A DNA stretch of 64,000 bases, from contig CAJSYZ010000009.1 of the NCBI GenBank assembly GCA_910574455.1, positions 3,551,040-3,615,039 on the forward strand, in the 5' to 3' direction. The position numbers and the translations under genes are program-made. The notes below the pieces were generated by a model that was not told the DNA's origin, did not search any database, and saw only the letters and a program-made list of their open reading frames with translations. The DNA comes from Trichaptum fuscoviolaceum. Lineage: Eukaryota > Basidiomycota > Agaricomycetes > Hymenochaetales > Trichaptaceae. Positions 1 to 9,477 of the stretch are shown one piece after another (position 1 is the stretch's first letter; every line of letters starts with the position of its first letter).

Positions 1-788
1 AATAAAAGAAAAGTGCTTACTAACTCTGACATGTAAAGTTGCTTCTGTCACGTATATGGTGAACTTTCTACGTAGTCAGGAGCTGACGGATGTGGTCTTC
101 CTGCCGCCGGCGCCGGCGCCATCGGATCATGAAGCGGACTTTCAAAGTAAGCACGGCAAATCACGATCCCGATCCCGAAGCACCATCATCAGCATCTCAT
201 ACTAATCTACTAACTGCCTTGACTTCAACTTTTCTCTTCCCTACCATAGAAGTAATTAAGCTATCACGACTTAAATGTCGCTCATCGCAAACGGGCTAAC
301 ATAATGATGTATTATCCTTTAAGTTGTCGCGTCTGTTGCAGCACACATCCTTTCACTCTATACAAGTGTGAAAACGCTGGGTCCCCTCCATATGCCGCAG
401 TGTGAGGTATAGCTCCTCTATATACTAGATCTAGGTACCGGTTTATAAGCACCAGCCTCTCATGCTAATACATCATGACCACCAGGGTGATTGCAGAGAG
501 TCTGAAAAGTGAATGGACTATGCCTGGTGGAAAGCCTTGAATGAGTCATGTTTTACTAGTTCTTGTAGATGCAACACGATCGCGAGCTGAATCCATCAAA
601 ACAATACACTAAGGTCCTCTATTCATTCTTCGAAACCTGGAGCCCAACACAACGTTAAGGCTTTACCGTCAATCTGTACTTGTTTTTGATTCCTCCTCCC
701 AGTCCACATTGCAGTCTTGGGGGAAATAGTACCTGATAACTCTGCAACTGCCATTTAGATCCTGTGGCATACAGTATGATTTAAAGGC
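1..788. other. No gene recognised; 3' flank of the tandem family
   Basis: Only short open frames without recognisable motifs. The last 100 bases, just downstream of the first family gene, resemble the sequence just downstream of the second copy near 1750-1810 (a shared CCAGTCCAC..TTGC stretch followed by GATTTAAA). This suggests the two genes were duplicated together with their 3' flanks. Confidence 0.4.
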
Positions 789-1279
789 TTATACGCACTC
801 GGACCACTCTAAAGGACCAATACAGTCCTTGAAATACTTATCCTCCGCATAAAAGTCCGCTGTAATGAGTTGTTAGTATGTTTCCAAGTCCATGCGAGAC
901 GGACGCCATTGAAAGCTTTTATTAACTCACATAAAATACGTATATCTCGAAACCTCCCATGAACAAGACACATATCTACCATTCTCTTAAAGTCCGACCA
1001 GACTTCGTCTCTGACATTGTCGTCTGTATAGTTTGCTTTGATGGAATTGACATTCTTATCAAATTGATGATTGATCATATTGTAGTTCTTGATAACCAAT
1101 GCGACGAGGTTGTGATAATCGCTCCGAGTCTTTGGGTTCCTTAGTCCTCGATTGGCTGGGTATCGGAGGAGCTCGCGAATTTCTACATCGAACTTCCTGT
1201 GGTGATGATGTGACACTATGTCGGTTTCGATTTGTTTGATGTGCTTGCTTAACTTGCTATTTGAAGTTGCTTCCGACAT
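789..1279 (-). CDS. Tandem-family protein, copy 1 (139 aa, two exons)
   Basis: Function unknown; I do not recognise the family. Exon 1 is 931-1279 and exon 2 is 789-859, joined across a 71-nt intron with a GTGAGT donor and a TTACAG acceptor, phase 1. The splice is supported because all five copies have a donor at the same residue and their second exons read as similar peptides ending in a conserved EW or KW/QW. The start at 1279 (MSEATS) matches the starts of the other copies; an in-frame ATG upstream adds residues found in no other copy. Conserved features are an SKHI-like motif near residue 11, a DY.nLV..I.k.y helix, an FKxxY-like turn (IKANY here), W.dFKRMVdmCL..GRFRdIRIL, and a C-terminal DFY..D.Y...EW. 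No signal peptide or membrane segment is visible; the protein is mixed-charge and probably helical and cytosolic (inference). Confidence 0.75.
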
Positions 1280-1808
1280 GGATGATGAATGTCGTGAATA
1301 TGCCCTTCCACCGCCAGCACTTTTGACGATTAACATCTACGCCTACCCTGAACATCGTGACGCCAGTCTCTCAGGTCCGGGCGAGGCAGCGGCTGACAGA
1401 GAACATGTCGCATACTGCTTCAGGTAGTCAACTCACCATGCAAACATAATTAACTTATTTACCTTGCTAGCCTTTAGAACGATGAGCGGGATGTCCATTT
1501 TGCCCCTGCATGACTACACAGAGCACAATTTATACGATAAAAGTTAAAAATGGACCGAAATGTGCCTGCTTTATAGATCTGTTGAAGACTGACCAAAGAA
1601 TTGGGTGTTCTGGGGAAGTATCCTTTATAAAGTATCTGTTATACTCCGCCCTCGAGACGGTGAAGTATCATATTATTGCCTTATACTCTGGACATACGCC
1701 CAACAAGCCTGTATCGGAGTCTCATCAGAGCGCCTCTGTCATAGGCCTGTCCTTCCAGTCCACCTTGCGATTCGTAGGGAAAAGATATCCGGCGACACTG
1801 AAACTCAT

Positions 1809-2302
1809 TTAGACACTACAATACGATTTAAATACGCTTACACACTTGTCCCACTGCAAAGGTTCTGTGTAGTCTTCAAGATATTTGTCATGTGCGTAGA
1901 AGTCGACTGTATGTACTTCTTAGAAATGATTGGGAAAGAGAAAAGCCTAGATTGGCTTACATGATAATATACGGATATCCCGGAACCTCCCATGAACAAG
2001 GCACGTATCTATCATCCTCTTGAAATCCTCGAAAACCTCACTGCTAACATTACCGCCTGTATAATTTGCCTCGATAGATTTGAAATGACAGTCTTTCCGA
2101 TCATTTATTAGGTCATATTTCTCAATAATCATTTTGACAAGGCCAAAGTAATCGCTCCGACTCTCGGGGTACCTCAAATGTCGATTGTCTGGATCTTGAA
2201 GCTATGTGCATCGTACTTTCTGTGATCGGAGTAGGGCATTATATCGAATGCGAGCTGAATGATGTGCTTGCTGTCTCCGTCATCTGGAGCTGCTTCTGCC
2301 AT
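1809..2302 (-). pseudogene. Tandem-family copy 2, frameshifted in exon 1
   Basis: Exon 1 is 1961-2302 and exon 2 is 1809-1906, with a 54-nt intron (GTAAGC donor, ACATACAG acceptor). The first 30 or so codons match copy 1, and the second half of exon 1 matches in another frame (DYFGLVKMIIEKY, EDFKRMIDTCLVHGRFRDIR). Exon 1 is 342 nt against 349 nt in copy 1, which fits a 7-nt loss around residue 32. The exon 2 reading (FDFYAHDKYLEDY..QW) is intact but has a longer tail than other copies. An alternative is an unrecognised extra intron, but no good donor/acceptor pair is visible there. Confidence 0.7.
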
Positions 2303-3831
2303 GGATGTCGGTGTTAGAGGATTGTATGCGCTTCAAGTTGTATGATGCTGCGGTAAAGTTCACACGGTCACGGTTTTGATTGTTTTCCCTCGCAACGTAG
2401 GCCTTCAAGTTGTGCCACCTGGACCTTGGTCTTTCACTCTCATCATCACCAACGCGGTATTGAGCTTCACACACGCTTCTGCATCGTGCCGTGCTAAGAC
2501 ATAACGAGCCTTTTCACTCTATTCTCTCTGGTCGCGCTTCGCGGTGTGAGAGTCTGGGCATTCTTTACCACACTTCGGTCTAGTAGGTCCATCATCGGAT
2601 ATCTCTAACTCACTCGCTTGGGCACTGTTTCTGGAGGATTCTGTGCAGGATATCTCTTACGAAAGACTGTTTCCTAATGTATTGCAGTAATGGAATAGAG
2701 TTCTCAATGTCGTGCACTGAACCTGAAGGTGCGTCTCGAATCACACCGTGACTGAACTCACTAAAGCTTCCAAGAAAGGATCCAGATCACAAGCTAGGTA
2801 ACGAAGGCTCACCCTCCAGCTTCTCGAGACTCGAGATGCAACGGATTCTACGGAGTGCCTGCTGTCAGTGGCTGTGCTTAGGGCATTACGTGAAGAGAAG
2901 TGGCTTTATGAAAAGAGTGTGTTCACTGGCATGAACGTGAGAACGTAGGAAAAGCTTGGTGAACTTGATATCTAGCAATCTATTAAATCCGCGTGTCTTA
3001 CTTTTTTATTGGAACTATAGTGGTCGCTTCTTCGGATGGCGTCCTACGTAATCTCCCCTGACACCAGAGCACGAATGTGTATGGTTTATGCATGTCACCT
3101 ACCTCATATTCTTCTATGATTTGACTGACCTGAAGTCCTCTACCGTTGTTCCTTTCTCTGAGAAATGCGCAAAACTTTATATCGCTCGTACGCAGAACAG
3201 TAGTTGATTGGACTCTGTCAAAGCTATTGGAGCTGTCAATGAACGAAGTAGTCTGATTCACCTTCATATTGTCATAGATATCTACGTCCCTGCGTGCCAT
3301 TGTGAGTTGGACTGAGAGCTACTAATCCCTCATGGATTAAGTTGGCGATCAGCAGATGAGTCATTCGTTGAGATCCCACTTTACCGCACATACAAACTTC
3401 TGCATTCTAGTAATCTTCTGCCTCGCTATGCTTCATGGTCTCAGGCTGGCATCCTAGAACTTCAGCAGCTGCACTTCGTAGTCTTCGTAGCCTTCATAAT
3501 CAAACAATGATTGTCTAGAAATAAGACTGTACGGCTTCCGCCACGCCGATTGAAAACAACATGAATTCAATGCACGTAACAGAAGCCTCTCAAGTTCGCA
3601 ATCAAGCGTCTGCTTGCTACAATCTACTAGTAGCGTAACTTATAATCACAGAGAAACTTAAACATTGCATTCGATTCTGATATAGAGCCGACAAATCTTC
3701 ATGCTATTCTTACTAGTATAACACAACAGCTCAGTCAATCTTGCGGCTTGCCATTTACCAAGTACTTTGTCGCGCTGTGAAGAATATGTATAATCAGTGA
3801 ATTATAATAAAAAGAAACATAGAATAACGCA
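2303..3831. other. Inter-gene spacer, one weak ORF
   Basis: The only frame of note is 2998-3300 on the minus strand, 100 codons starting MARRDVDIYD. Its composition looks protein-like but it resembles neither the tandem family nor anything I recognise, so I do not call it a gene. The rest shows no feature I can support. Confidence 0.3.
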
Positions 3832-4302
3832 CTACTCCCATTTCAAATTCTCTTTGTAGACAAGATTATACTTTGCGTCTACAAGATAAAAGTGCCCTGA
3901 AGCACATTTAAGTCGTAGCCTCTCGTATGACTATGCGTACTTACACATTACACGGACTGCTCTGTATCTTCCCTTCTTAAGACACATATCTAGCATTCTT
4001 GTGAATTCCTTCCACTCGGAGCTCTCGACACCCGGATCCAGGAACTTTATCTTCACTGTCTCGACGTGCTCCTCCACCATTTTATATACTATGTGGTGTG
4101 GTGTGTTTTCCACGATCAGCTTGAATAACGCAAGGTAATCATCCGGCGTTATGGGATTCTTCAGCCTCTCGTTTTCGCTTTCATTGAGACACTTCTGTAC
4201 GACCGTATCGAGATCCATATGCTCTCTGTAGTCCACATAGTCACTTCCCACAACGAGGATATGCTTGCTTCGTGTCGGATCATCAACGGTTGTTTCTGAC
4301 AT
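3832..4302 (-). CDS. Tandem-family protein, copy 3 (140 aa, two exons)
   Basis: Exon 1 is 3945-4302 and exon 2 is 3832-3896, separated by a 48-nt intron with a GTAAGT donor and a GCTTCAG acceptor in the family's shared phase-1 position. This is the most divergent apparently intact copy. It keeps DDYLALFKLIVEN, EFTRMLDMCLKKGRYRAVRVM and the C-terminal pattern HFY..D.KY.LVY...LKW. The start at 4302 (MSETTVDD) is an acidic, Ser/Thr-rich N-terminus like those of the other copies; an in-frame upstream ATG would add an unconserved Ser-rich extension. Total coding length is 423 nt. Function unknown. Confidence 0.75.
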
Positions 4303-5811
4303 TGAGAAGGACAGACTCAGGCTATGGGAGTGGGTTGATTTTAGGTGGTAATCGGTAGAGAGCACTCTGAATTATTATTGTGCCTTTTGAAGCGGCGATC
4401 ACTTTCGGACTAGAATTCTCACGCTTTTCAAGTTGATCATGTTGCTTTGAAGTTGCGCCGGCTGTTCAACAATTTCCAACTTTTCTCAGACGAACAGCGA
4501 CTCTACTCTATACTCTACTCTTTTATCTCGAAGCGACAATACCCGCTTAGGTGTTGTGCCTTACAGTATCATCGTAATTGCAAGGCGGCCGTCCCCCAGG
4601 CCTACATGCCGACAAGCCATCAACATGACCTCCCATCCTGGTTTCAAGCGCTAAGTCTCAGTCTTAGTCGTTGAATTGGACCGGAGTGACAACGTGGCTG
4701 TACCGTTGAAGAATGAACGAGTGATTGTATTGGTGGTGAATGAAGGAGCGCAAGAAAACTTGCAGGTGGTCTGGTGAGCCGCAACCTTCATCCATCCGTC
4801 AATTATTTCTCATTCACACCCTCTCCGTAATCTTCTCTCATATCTACTAGTCACAATCCCAAAGTCCACCTTGCCTCCCAATCTAAGAAATCTCTTCTTG
4901 TCATCTTGTTCGAGTTGCTTTAGAGCTTTACATCCACACCGAGTGCTCTCTATCACTAGTCTTATGGCAATGGCTGGGCATAATGTATGTATGTGTTCGC
5001 TGCACTTTGGCTGCTATTGTGGCGTTCTAACGGGGACGATGAAGAAAGTGAGTCTCGGAATTAGATGAGTGGCTCTTCGGAAGTTTCTTATATAGTAATT
5101 ATTTTAGGTCGCGGGGTAGTAAAGACAAGACATCATGACACAGAGGGAAAAAAGCGAAGAATCGTACAGGCATCATGCTTGTGTAGGGCGAAGTACAAAT
5201 TCTGGTAAGCCCACAATCCAAAGTGCCAGATTCAAAACGACTCAGATCTCGAACATCCATAGTCTCTCCTATCAACTGTTACCCTAATCACTTCCTTAGA
5301 CTCGACACGTACAGATGCGGTGCAACCTCTCTAACTGTCCCTAAATCACTATCAGTGCGTACGCTGACATTTCAAACCTAATTGTCTTGGTAGCCGGACG
5401 TAATCTCATGATCAAAGCTAATCATGGCTACTACAGAACTTGTTACCGTTAGCTGACCCGAAGCCAACGAAGGAAGTCAGCCTTCAATTTAGGTAGTAAA
5501 TGCCGGTTAATTGTGATTCGCAAAGACCGTTCAATATCTTATGTCACTGTTCGTACTGCTGTCATCACTCAAAATACGCGCTGGAATCACAAAATTTCAG
5601 GGAAGTAATTCTTGCACAATTTTAAATCATATACATAGCAGACAATGATCTTCAAAGATTGATAACAATTCTCGCCTATATAGGTCGAAGAATGGCACCT
5701 TCGGCCTTCTCTAGCAAACTACTCGTCCGACCTATACTTGTCCACACTGGCACAGAGAAATATCGAACCGATCAGCGTTGAGTGTAAGGGAAACATCATG
5801 TAAATTACTTA
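4303..5811. other. Spacer without a recognised gene
   Basis: Only short frames without motifs. Near 5735-5752 lies the sequence ATACTTGTCCACACTGGCA, which recurs at 13898-13916 immediately downstream of copy 5. It marks the start of a duplicated unit containing gene, promoter and upstream ORF. Confidence 0.4.
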
Positions 5812-6289
5812 CTAATACCACTCAATAGGTATTATGTATTTACCGTAAAGTGGATCATCATAATGAAATGCGTCTGGAAATCGAATATGTCAGAGATAAG
5901 TCTCTCGGTAAGCACTACCAAGTCGTACCAAGAAGACGGATTGTCTCGAATCTTCCAGCTCTAAGGCATATGGCTACCAATCTCTTGAAACCTTCCCATG
6001 CCGGCCCAGTATCCGCATTATTGTTCACATATTTTGCCTTGAAGCGATTGAGATACATGTGCACAGGACGATGGGCTAGTATGATGTTTGGATGTTTCTC
6101 TAATATCAATTTGACGAGATTTAGATAATCATCCGTGCTTTGAGGATCGGCCAACTTTTTATTTACGTCTTCCTCGAGGCTCTTCTGTACTTCTTGGTCA
6201 CATTTAATGTGGTACTTATCGCCGAAGAAGTCTTCCATCACAGCAGAGATATACCTGCTCTCCTTTAAATCAGGTGTGTCAGAGGACAT
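5812..6289 (-). CDS. Tandem-family protein, copy 4 (140 aa, two exons)
   Basis: Exon 1 is 5929-6289 and exon 2 is 5812-5873; the 55-nt intron starts GTACGA, has a CTGAC branch-like motif and ends TTTCCAG. The donor is non-consensus, but it is the only nearby GT that keeps the family phase and gives the expected tail (AFHYDDPLYGKY..IEW). Conserved motifs include DDYLNLVKLILEKHPN, FKAKY, W.GFKRLVAICLRAGRFETIRLL. Closest relative in the window is copy 5, with which it also shares upstream and downstream sequence. A TATA box lies about 80 bp upstream of the start. Function unknown; no signal peptide or membrane segment. Confidence 0.78.
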
Positions 6290-6366
6290 GTTGGGGTTTG
6301 GAAGATAAGTGACAACTTGAAGTAGATAGCACTCACAGAGGATGACACTGTCTGAAAGAGTACTCC

Positions 6367-6374
6367 ATTATATA
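6367..6374 (-). promoter_or_regulatory. Likely TATA box of tandem-family copy 4
   Basis: TATATAAT on the minus strand, 78-85 bp upstream of the copy 4 start. The duplicated unit of copy 5 has a corresponding TATATAAA at 15351-15358, and both are followed 30-40 bases further upstream by GATCTAGATCC(T). Conservation in both units supports a core promoter. No expression evidence is available. Confidence 0.5.
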
Positions 6375-6531
6375 CTTCTGCGGGTCGATGTTGACTGGGA
6401 TCTAGATCCTTTGGGACATATCCTTTTGAGAATGTCCATTCAGCCTTGACTTCGGCTCCACGCGCAATCTACCACAACATACACACACAAACCAAGCAAA
6501 AGGCCATGAGGCCACACAGACTACGCTTCGC

Positions 6532-7121
6532 TAGTGTTGCTAAAGTTCAGTTCAGTTCAGTTCAGACCCCTTTTGGTCCGAACCCCGAACTGAACTGTTC
6601 GGATTTTCCGGCCTCAGCCTGAACCCCGAACTGAACTCGAAGTTCAGTTCAGTTCAGTCCAGCCAGCCCAAATTCTGGCTGAACCCGGTTTGAACCCGGT
6701 TTAAGTATCTATTTTAAGAAAGCCTTAGTACATACCATATATGGAAATTTCGTTATATAATCCCACTTGAGCCAGGTTCAAACTGGGTTCAAACTCAGTT
6801 CAGCAATGAACCTTAGTACATTTAGTATATTCTAGACATAGATTCTGCTTAATGTTGATAGGTTTCACTTTTAATTGACATTTTAAGTACTTTATAGTTG
6901 TCAAACTATAAGGTTTTCCATCTTTAAAGGGTGGGAAACTTACCTGAAGTTCAGGGTTCGAACCCGGTTCGAACCAGGTTCAGCATTTCTCCAGAGGCCT
7001 GAACCCCGAACTGAACTCAGGTTCAAAATCTGAGATTTCTCTGAACCTGAACCTGAACCCGGTTCAGTTCGGAGTTCGAACCCAGTTCGGGCCTATCCTG
7101 AACTGAACTTTAGCAACACTA
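6532..7121. mobile_element. hAT-like MITE, 590 bp, 8-bp TSD
   Basis: Terminal inverted repeats TAGTGTTGCTAAAGTTCAG / CTGAACTTTAGCAACACTA are flanked by the perfect 8-bp direct repeat CGCTTCGC (6524-6531 and 7122-7129). The TAGTG start and 8-bp target duplication fit the hAT superfamily. The interior is built from many copies of GTTCAG, GAACCCGG and related words in both orientations and carries no coding frame, so it is non-autonomous. It inserted upstream of the promoter of copy 4. Confidence 0.85.
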
Positions 7122-7201
7122 CGCTTCGCACAATGCACATCACTTACGTAGATGGTGGATCAATATCTTTCTCTTTCTGTATGTCCCCACTAACTCACAT
7201 C

Positions 7202-7456
7202 TCACTCCATTTTTACGAGCTCACACAAGTCAATATGGTATGTCGATGCTCGGCGCACAGTAACTTCCGAGCTATTACGTGTCTCTATAATCTGGTCAGG
7301 ACTCAGGCGTAAGAAGATTTCATTGATGGCAGATATTAGACGTGAATGCGCATTAAGTATCTCCATAATTTTCTGGCGAGCCTTACAAGTGAGCCCCGTC
7401 GGTTCTATCTCATAGGGTGAAGTTTTCAGGGACACACCTACGCAATTGTATGACAT
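7202..7456 (-). CDS. Small hypothetical protein (84 aa)
   Basis: Open frame starting MSYNCVGVSL and ending DLCELVKME. It contains ARQKIMEILNAH, LSPDQIIE and SSEVTVRRASTYHIDLCE. It is not recognised. A degraded copy with TPDQIIV and GSEVTERG lies in the same relative position of the second duplicated unit (about 15520-15670). It may be the 3' exon of a longer gene or only a conserved stretch of the duplication; the coding call is tentative. Confidence 0.35.
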   Translation of the reverse strand: MSYNCVGVSLKTSPYEIEPTGLTCKARQKIMEILNAHSRLISAINEIFLRLSPDQIIETRNSSEVTVRRASTYHIDLCELVKME

Positions 7457-7556
7457 TTATATGCGGCATCAACGTTATCTATAACGTGACAATTTATCCT
7501 GCCTAAATCACTTGTGGAATAGTCTCTATGCACTTTCTTGCTCAATCAACCGATAC

Positions 7557-8132
7557 TGTTAGGAATCCGCCTCAGGTTATTTTATTTCTTTTATTTTTCT
7601 TTTATTTTCTTTTACGATCACACTCCGAGTCGGATCCCCGACATGTCCGGTCCGAAACCGGACTTTCTTTGACTCCGATTCTCTTCCTTTTTGCGTAGAT
7701 TACTTGCCTGTATGTTTGCAGGCCGCTAGGACAAGCGCCCTGCAAACAATTCTCCTTTCTTTCTTTCTTCCGCCACTCCGACTCGAACCTCCGCTCTACC
7801 GATGCGGGACCCCGACTAGAGCGGGACCCCGAACTCCGACTTACGTCAGCGGTATAGGTCGGACCTAGTCGGATCAGGGTCCAGTGGCTTGGTACTGTAT
7901 AGTTTTTACCTTTGTTCATCAAACCCGCGGATCCCCCTGCGAAGCACTCCACTTTTGGCCTCTTGTAAAGTGCTTCTCAGGTGATGTGTTTATCTTTAGC
8001 TCTGATGTTTAGAATAGCTTAATTGACTTGTAAAGTGCTTCTCAGAGTGAGAACCACCGCTCATAGCGTCCGATCGTCGTCCGTGTCCGATTCAGGGTCT
8101 CGAAAGCAAAGGAACCACTCTCGGTCGTAACA
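7557..8132 (+). repeat. 5' LTR of chromovirus 1
   Basis: 576 bp, starts TGTTAGGAATCC and ends GGTCGTAACA. Near its 3' side GAAGCACT (7941-7948) and AGTGCTTC (7969-7976) form an inverted repeat around the 11-nt self-priming sequence, and CTTGTAAAGTGCTTCTCAG occurs twice as a direct repeat (from 7962 and near 8029). Confidence 0.93.
7951..7961 (+). promoter_or_regulatory. Self-priming sequence, probable RNA 5' end of chromovirus 1
   Basis: ACTTTTGGCCT is the exact reverse complement of the PBS at 8135-8145, and the match stops at 11 nt on both sides. By analogy with Tf1 of fission yeast, where the first 11 nt of the RNA fold back as primer, this should be the transcript start. The 11-nt length and the position inside an inverted repeat are seen; the mechanism is inferred. 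Confidence 0.75.
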
Positions 8133-8134
8133 TT

Positions 8135-8145
8135 AGGCCAAAAGT
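8135..8145 (+). other. Primer binding site of chromovirus 1 (self-primed)
   Basis: AGGCCAAAAGT begins three bases after the 5' LTR (which ends at 8132). It lacks the usual TGG start of a tRNA-primed PBS and instead pairs perfectly with LTR positions 7951-7961. Confidence 0.78.
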
Positions 8146-8196
8146 TTGTTCTTTCGACGCCCTGCGATTGCACCGACCGATTTTTGATCCCTCTGA

Positions 8197-9477
8197 ATGG
8201 GAAGATTCGGACAAGAAGACTCCGACGAAGATATGACCGACCCGATCAACCCCGCGCAAGCAGCGCCCGCGCCAGGCGCTGCTCCGACTCCGACTCCGGG
8301 CGCCACTCCCGCCCAGACCGCACCACCACCCCAGCAGGGCGGAGACCTCCCCCCAGACGTCCTCCAGGCTATCAATGATGCCACCCGACCTCTCCAGTCA
8401 CACCTGCAGGAGGTGACCGCCGAAAACCAGCGCCTCCACGACTTCATGAACCTGTTTGTCCGAAATGCGCAGGAAGGTGCGACCCGCACTCCCAAGGGTC
8501 CGAAGGTCGGTGCCCCGCCCGCGTTCTATGGGCGTACGCCGAAAGATAAGGAGGCGGAGAGTATCAGCTTTGAGGAGTGGTCGCAGAAGGTCCGACTTTA
8601 TGTCCGGATGCGCCCCCAGGAGTTTGTAGGCAGTCCAACGATGGCCTGTCTATGGGCCGCTTCGCTACTCCGCGGGCCCGCTGAACAATGGGCTCGTCCG
8701 CACACGACCGCCGCCCTCGAGGGCACCGAAGTCCCCACCCTCATGACCGACTTGGAACTCTTCCTGGAGTCCCTCCAGTCCGCGTTCGGACGTCCGAACA
8801 TCAAACGCCACGCCGGACAGGAGCTTATGAAACTGCGCCAGGGCAAGGACACGGTGTTGGAGTATGCGGCGAAGTTTCGTGCGTTGCTGGTGGAGTCGGA
8901 GGTGGACTGGGGGATGGATGGGAAGATGTTGGTGTTCGAGACCGGACTCAGCAGTCAGTTCCGCTACGATCTGGCGAGCAAGGAGATCCGGGAGACCAAG
9001 AGCTTCGACCAGTGGGTCCGACTGCTTTGCGAATACGATGAGGACTTGCGTGCGCGTCGGACTGGCTTCAAGCAGAACAACTGGAGTCCGAACTGGGGCT
9101 CTCGCTCGCAGACACACCACTCCGCTTCGCGCGGACCGACTCGGGACCCCGACGCGATGGACATCGATCGCTTGAGCACTGAAGAGATGATGCGCCGCGG
9201 ACTTTGCTTCCAGTGCGGTGAGCATGGACATCTGGCTCGAGACTGTCCGCAGCGGAGCAAGAGATCAAATGTCCGATCGAAGGTGGCTTCACAGACCGCC
9301 GCCTCGTCATCCACCGCTCCGCCCGCCGCCTCTGCGCCTGCCGCCGCTCCCAAGACACCGACTGCGACCCTCGAGGAAGTCCGCGACGAGACTCCGACCG
9401 TGAACGCCGCTCGCACTCCGACCGTTGACGAGATTGCCAAAGCGGTCGCAGCTGCTCTCAAGAGTCAGGGTTTTTGA
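8197..9477 (+). CDS. gag: Gag polyprotein of chromovirus 1 (426 aa)
   Basis: Structural capsid/nucleocapsid protein. The N-terminal 60 residues are Pro/Ala-rich. Residues about 110-290 form the capsid-like retrotransposon Gag domain (FEEWSQKVRLYVR, LRGPAEQWA, ESLQSAFG, LRQGKDTVLEYAAKFRAL). A CCHC zinc knuckle, CFQCGEHGHLARDC, starts at residue 337, and the tail is Ala/Pro/Thr-rich. The frame ends in TGA directly after the slippery heptamer at 9468-9474. The ATG at 8197 follows the PBS by about 50 bases and is the first long-frame start. The frame is intact. Confidence 0.93.
   Translation: MGRFGQEDSDEDMTDPINPAQAAPAPGAAPTPTPGATPAQTAPPPQQGGDLPPDVLQAINDATRPLQSHLQEVTAENQRLHDFMNLFVRNAQEGATRTPKGPKVGAPPAFYGRTPKDKEAESISFEEWSQKVRLYVRMRPQEFVGSPTMACLWAASLLRGPAEQWARPHTTAALEGTEVPTLMTDLELFLESLQSAFGRPNIKRHAGQELMKLRQGKDTVLEYAAKFRALLVESEVDWGMDGKMLVFETGLSSQFRYDLASKEIRETKSFDQWVRLLCEYDEDLRARRTGFKQNNWSPNWGSRSQTHHSASRGPTRDPDAMDIDRLSTEEMMRRGLCFQCGEHGHLARDCPQRSKRSNVRSKVASQTAASSSTAPPAASAPAAAPKTPTATLEEVRDETPTVNAARTPTVDEIAKAVAAALKSQGF
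9468..9474 (+). promoter_or_regulatory. -1 ribosomal frameshift heptamer, gag-pol of chromovirus 1
   Basis: G_GGT_TTT in the gag frame fits the canonical X_XXY_YYZ pattern and is followed at once by the gag stop TGA. Pol is open in the -1 frame from this point and has no ATG of its own; its first codon after a slip would be TTG at 9474. A downstream structure was not folded. Confidence 0.75.

Noticed and set aside
5929..5940. Alternative donor GTAGTG ten bases downstream in copy 4
   Set aside because: It would break the phase and lose the conserved second-exon peptide.
7602..7952. 116-codon minus-strand frame repeated at 13365-13715
   Set aside because: Lies within the LTRs, so its repetition only reflects LTR identity.
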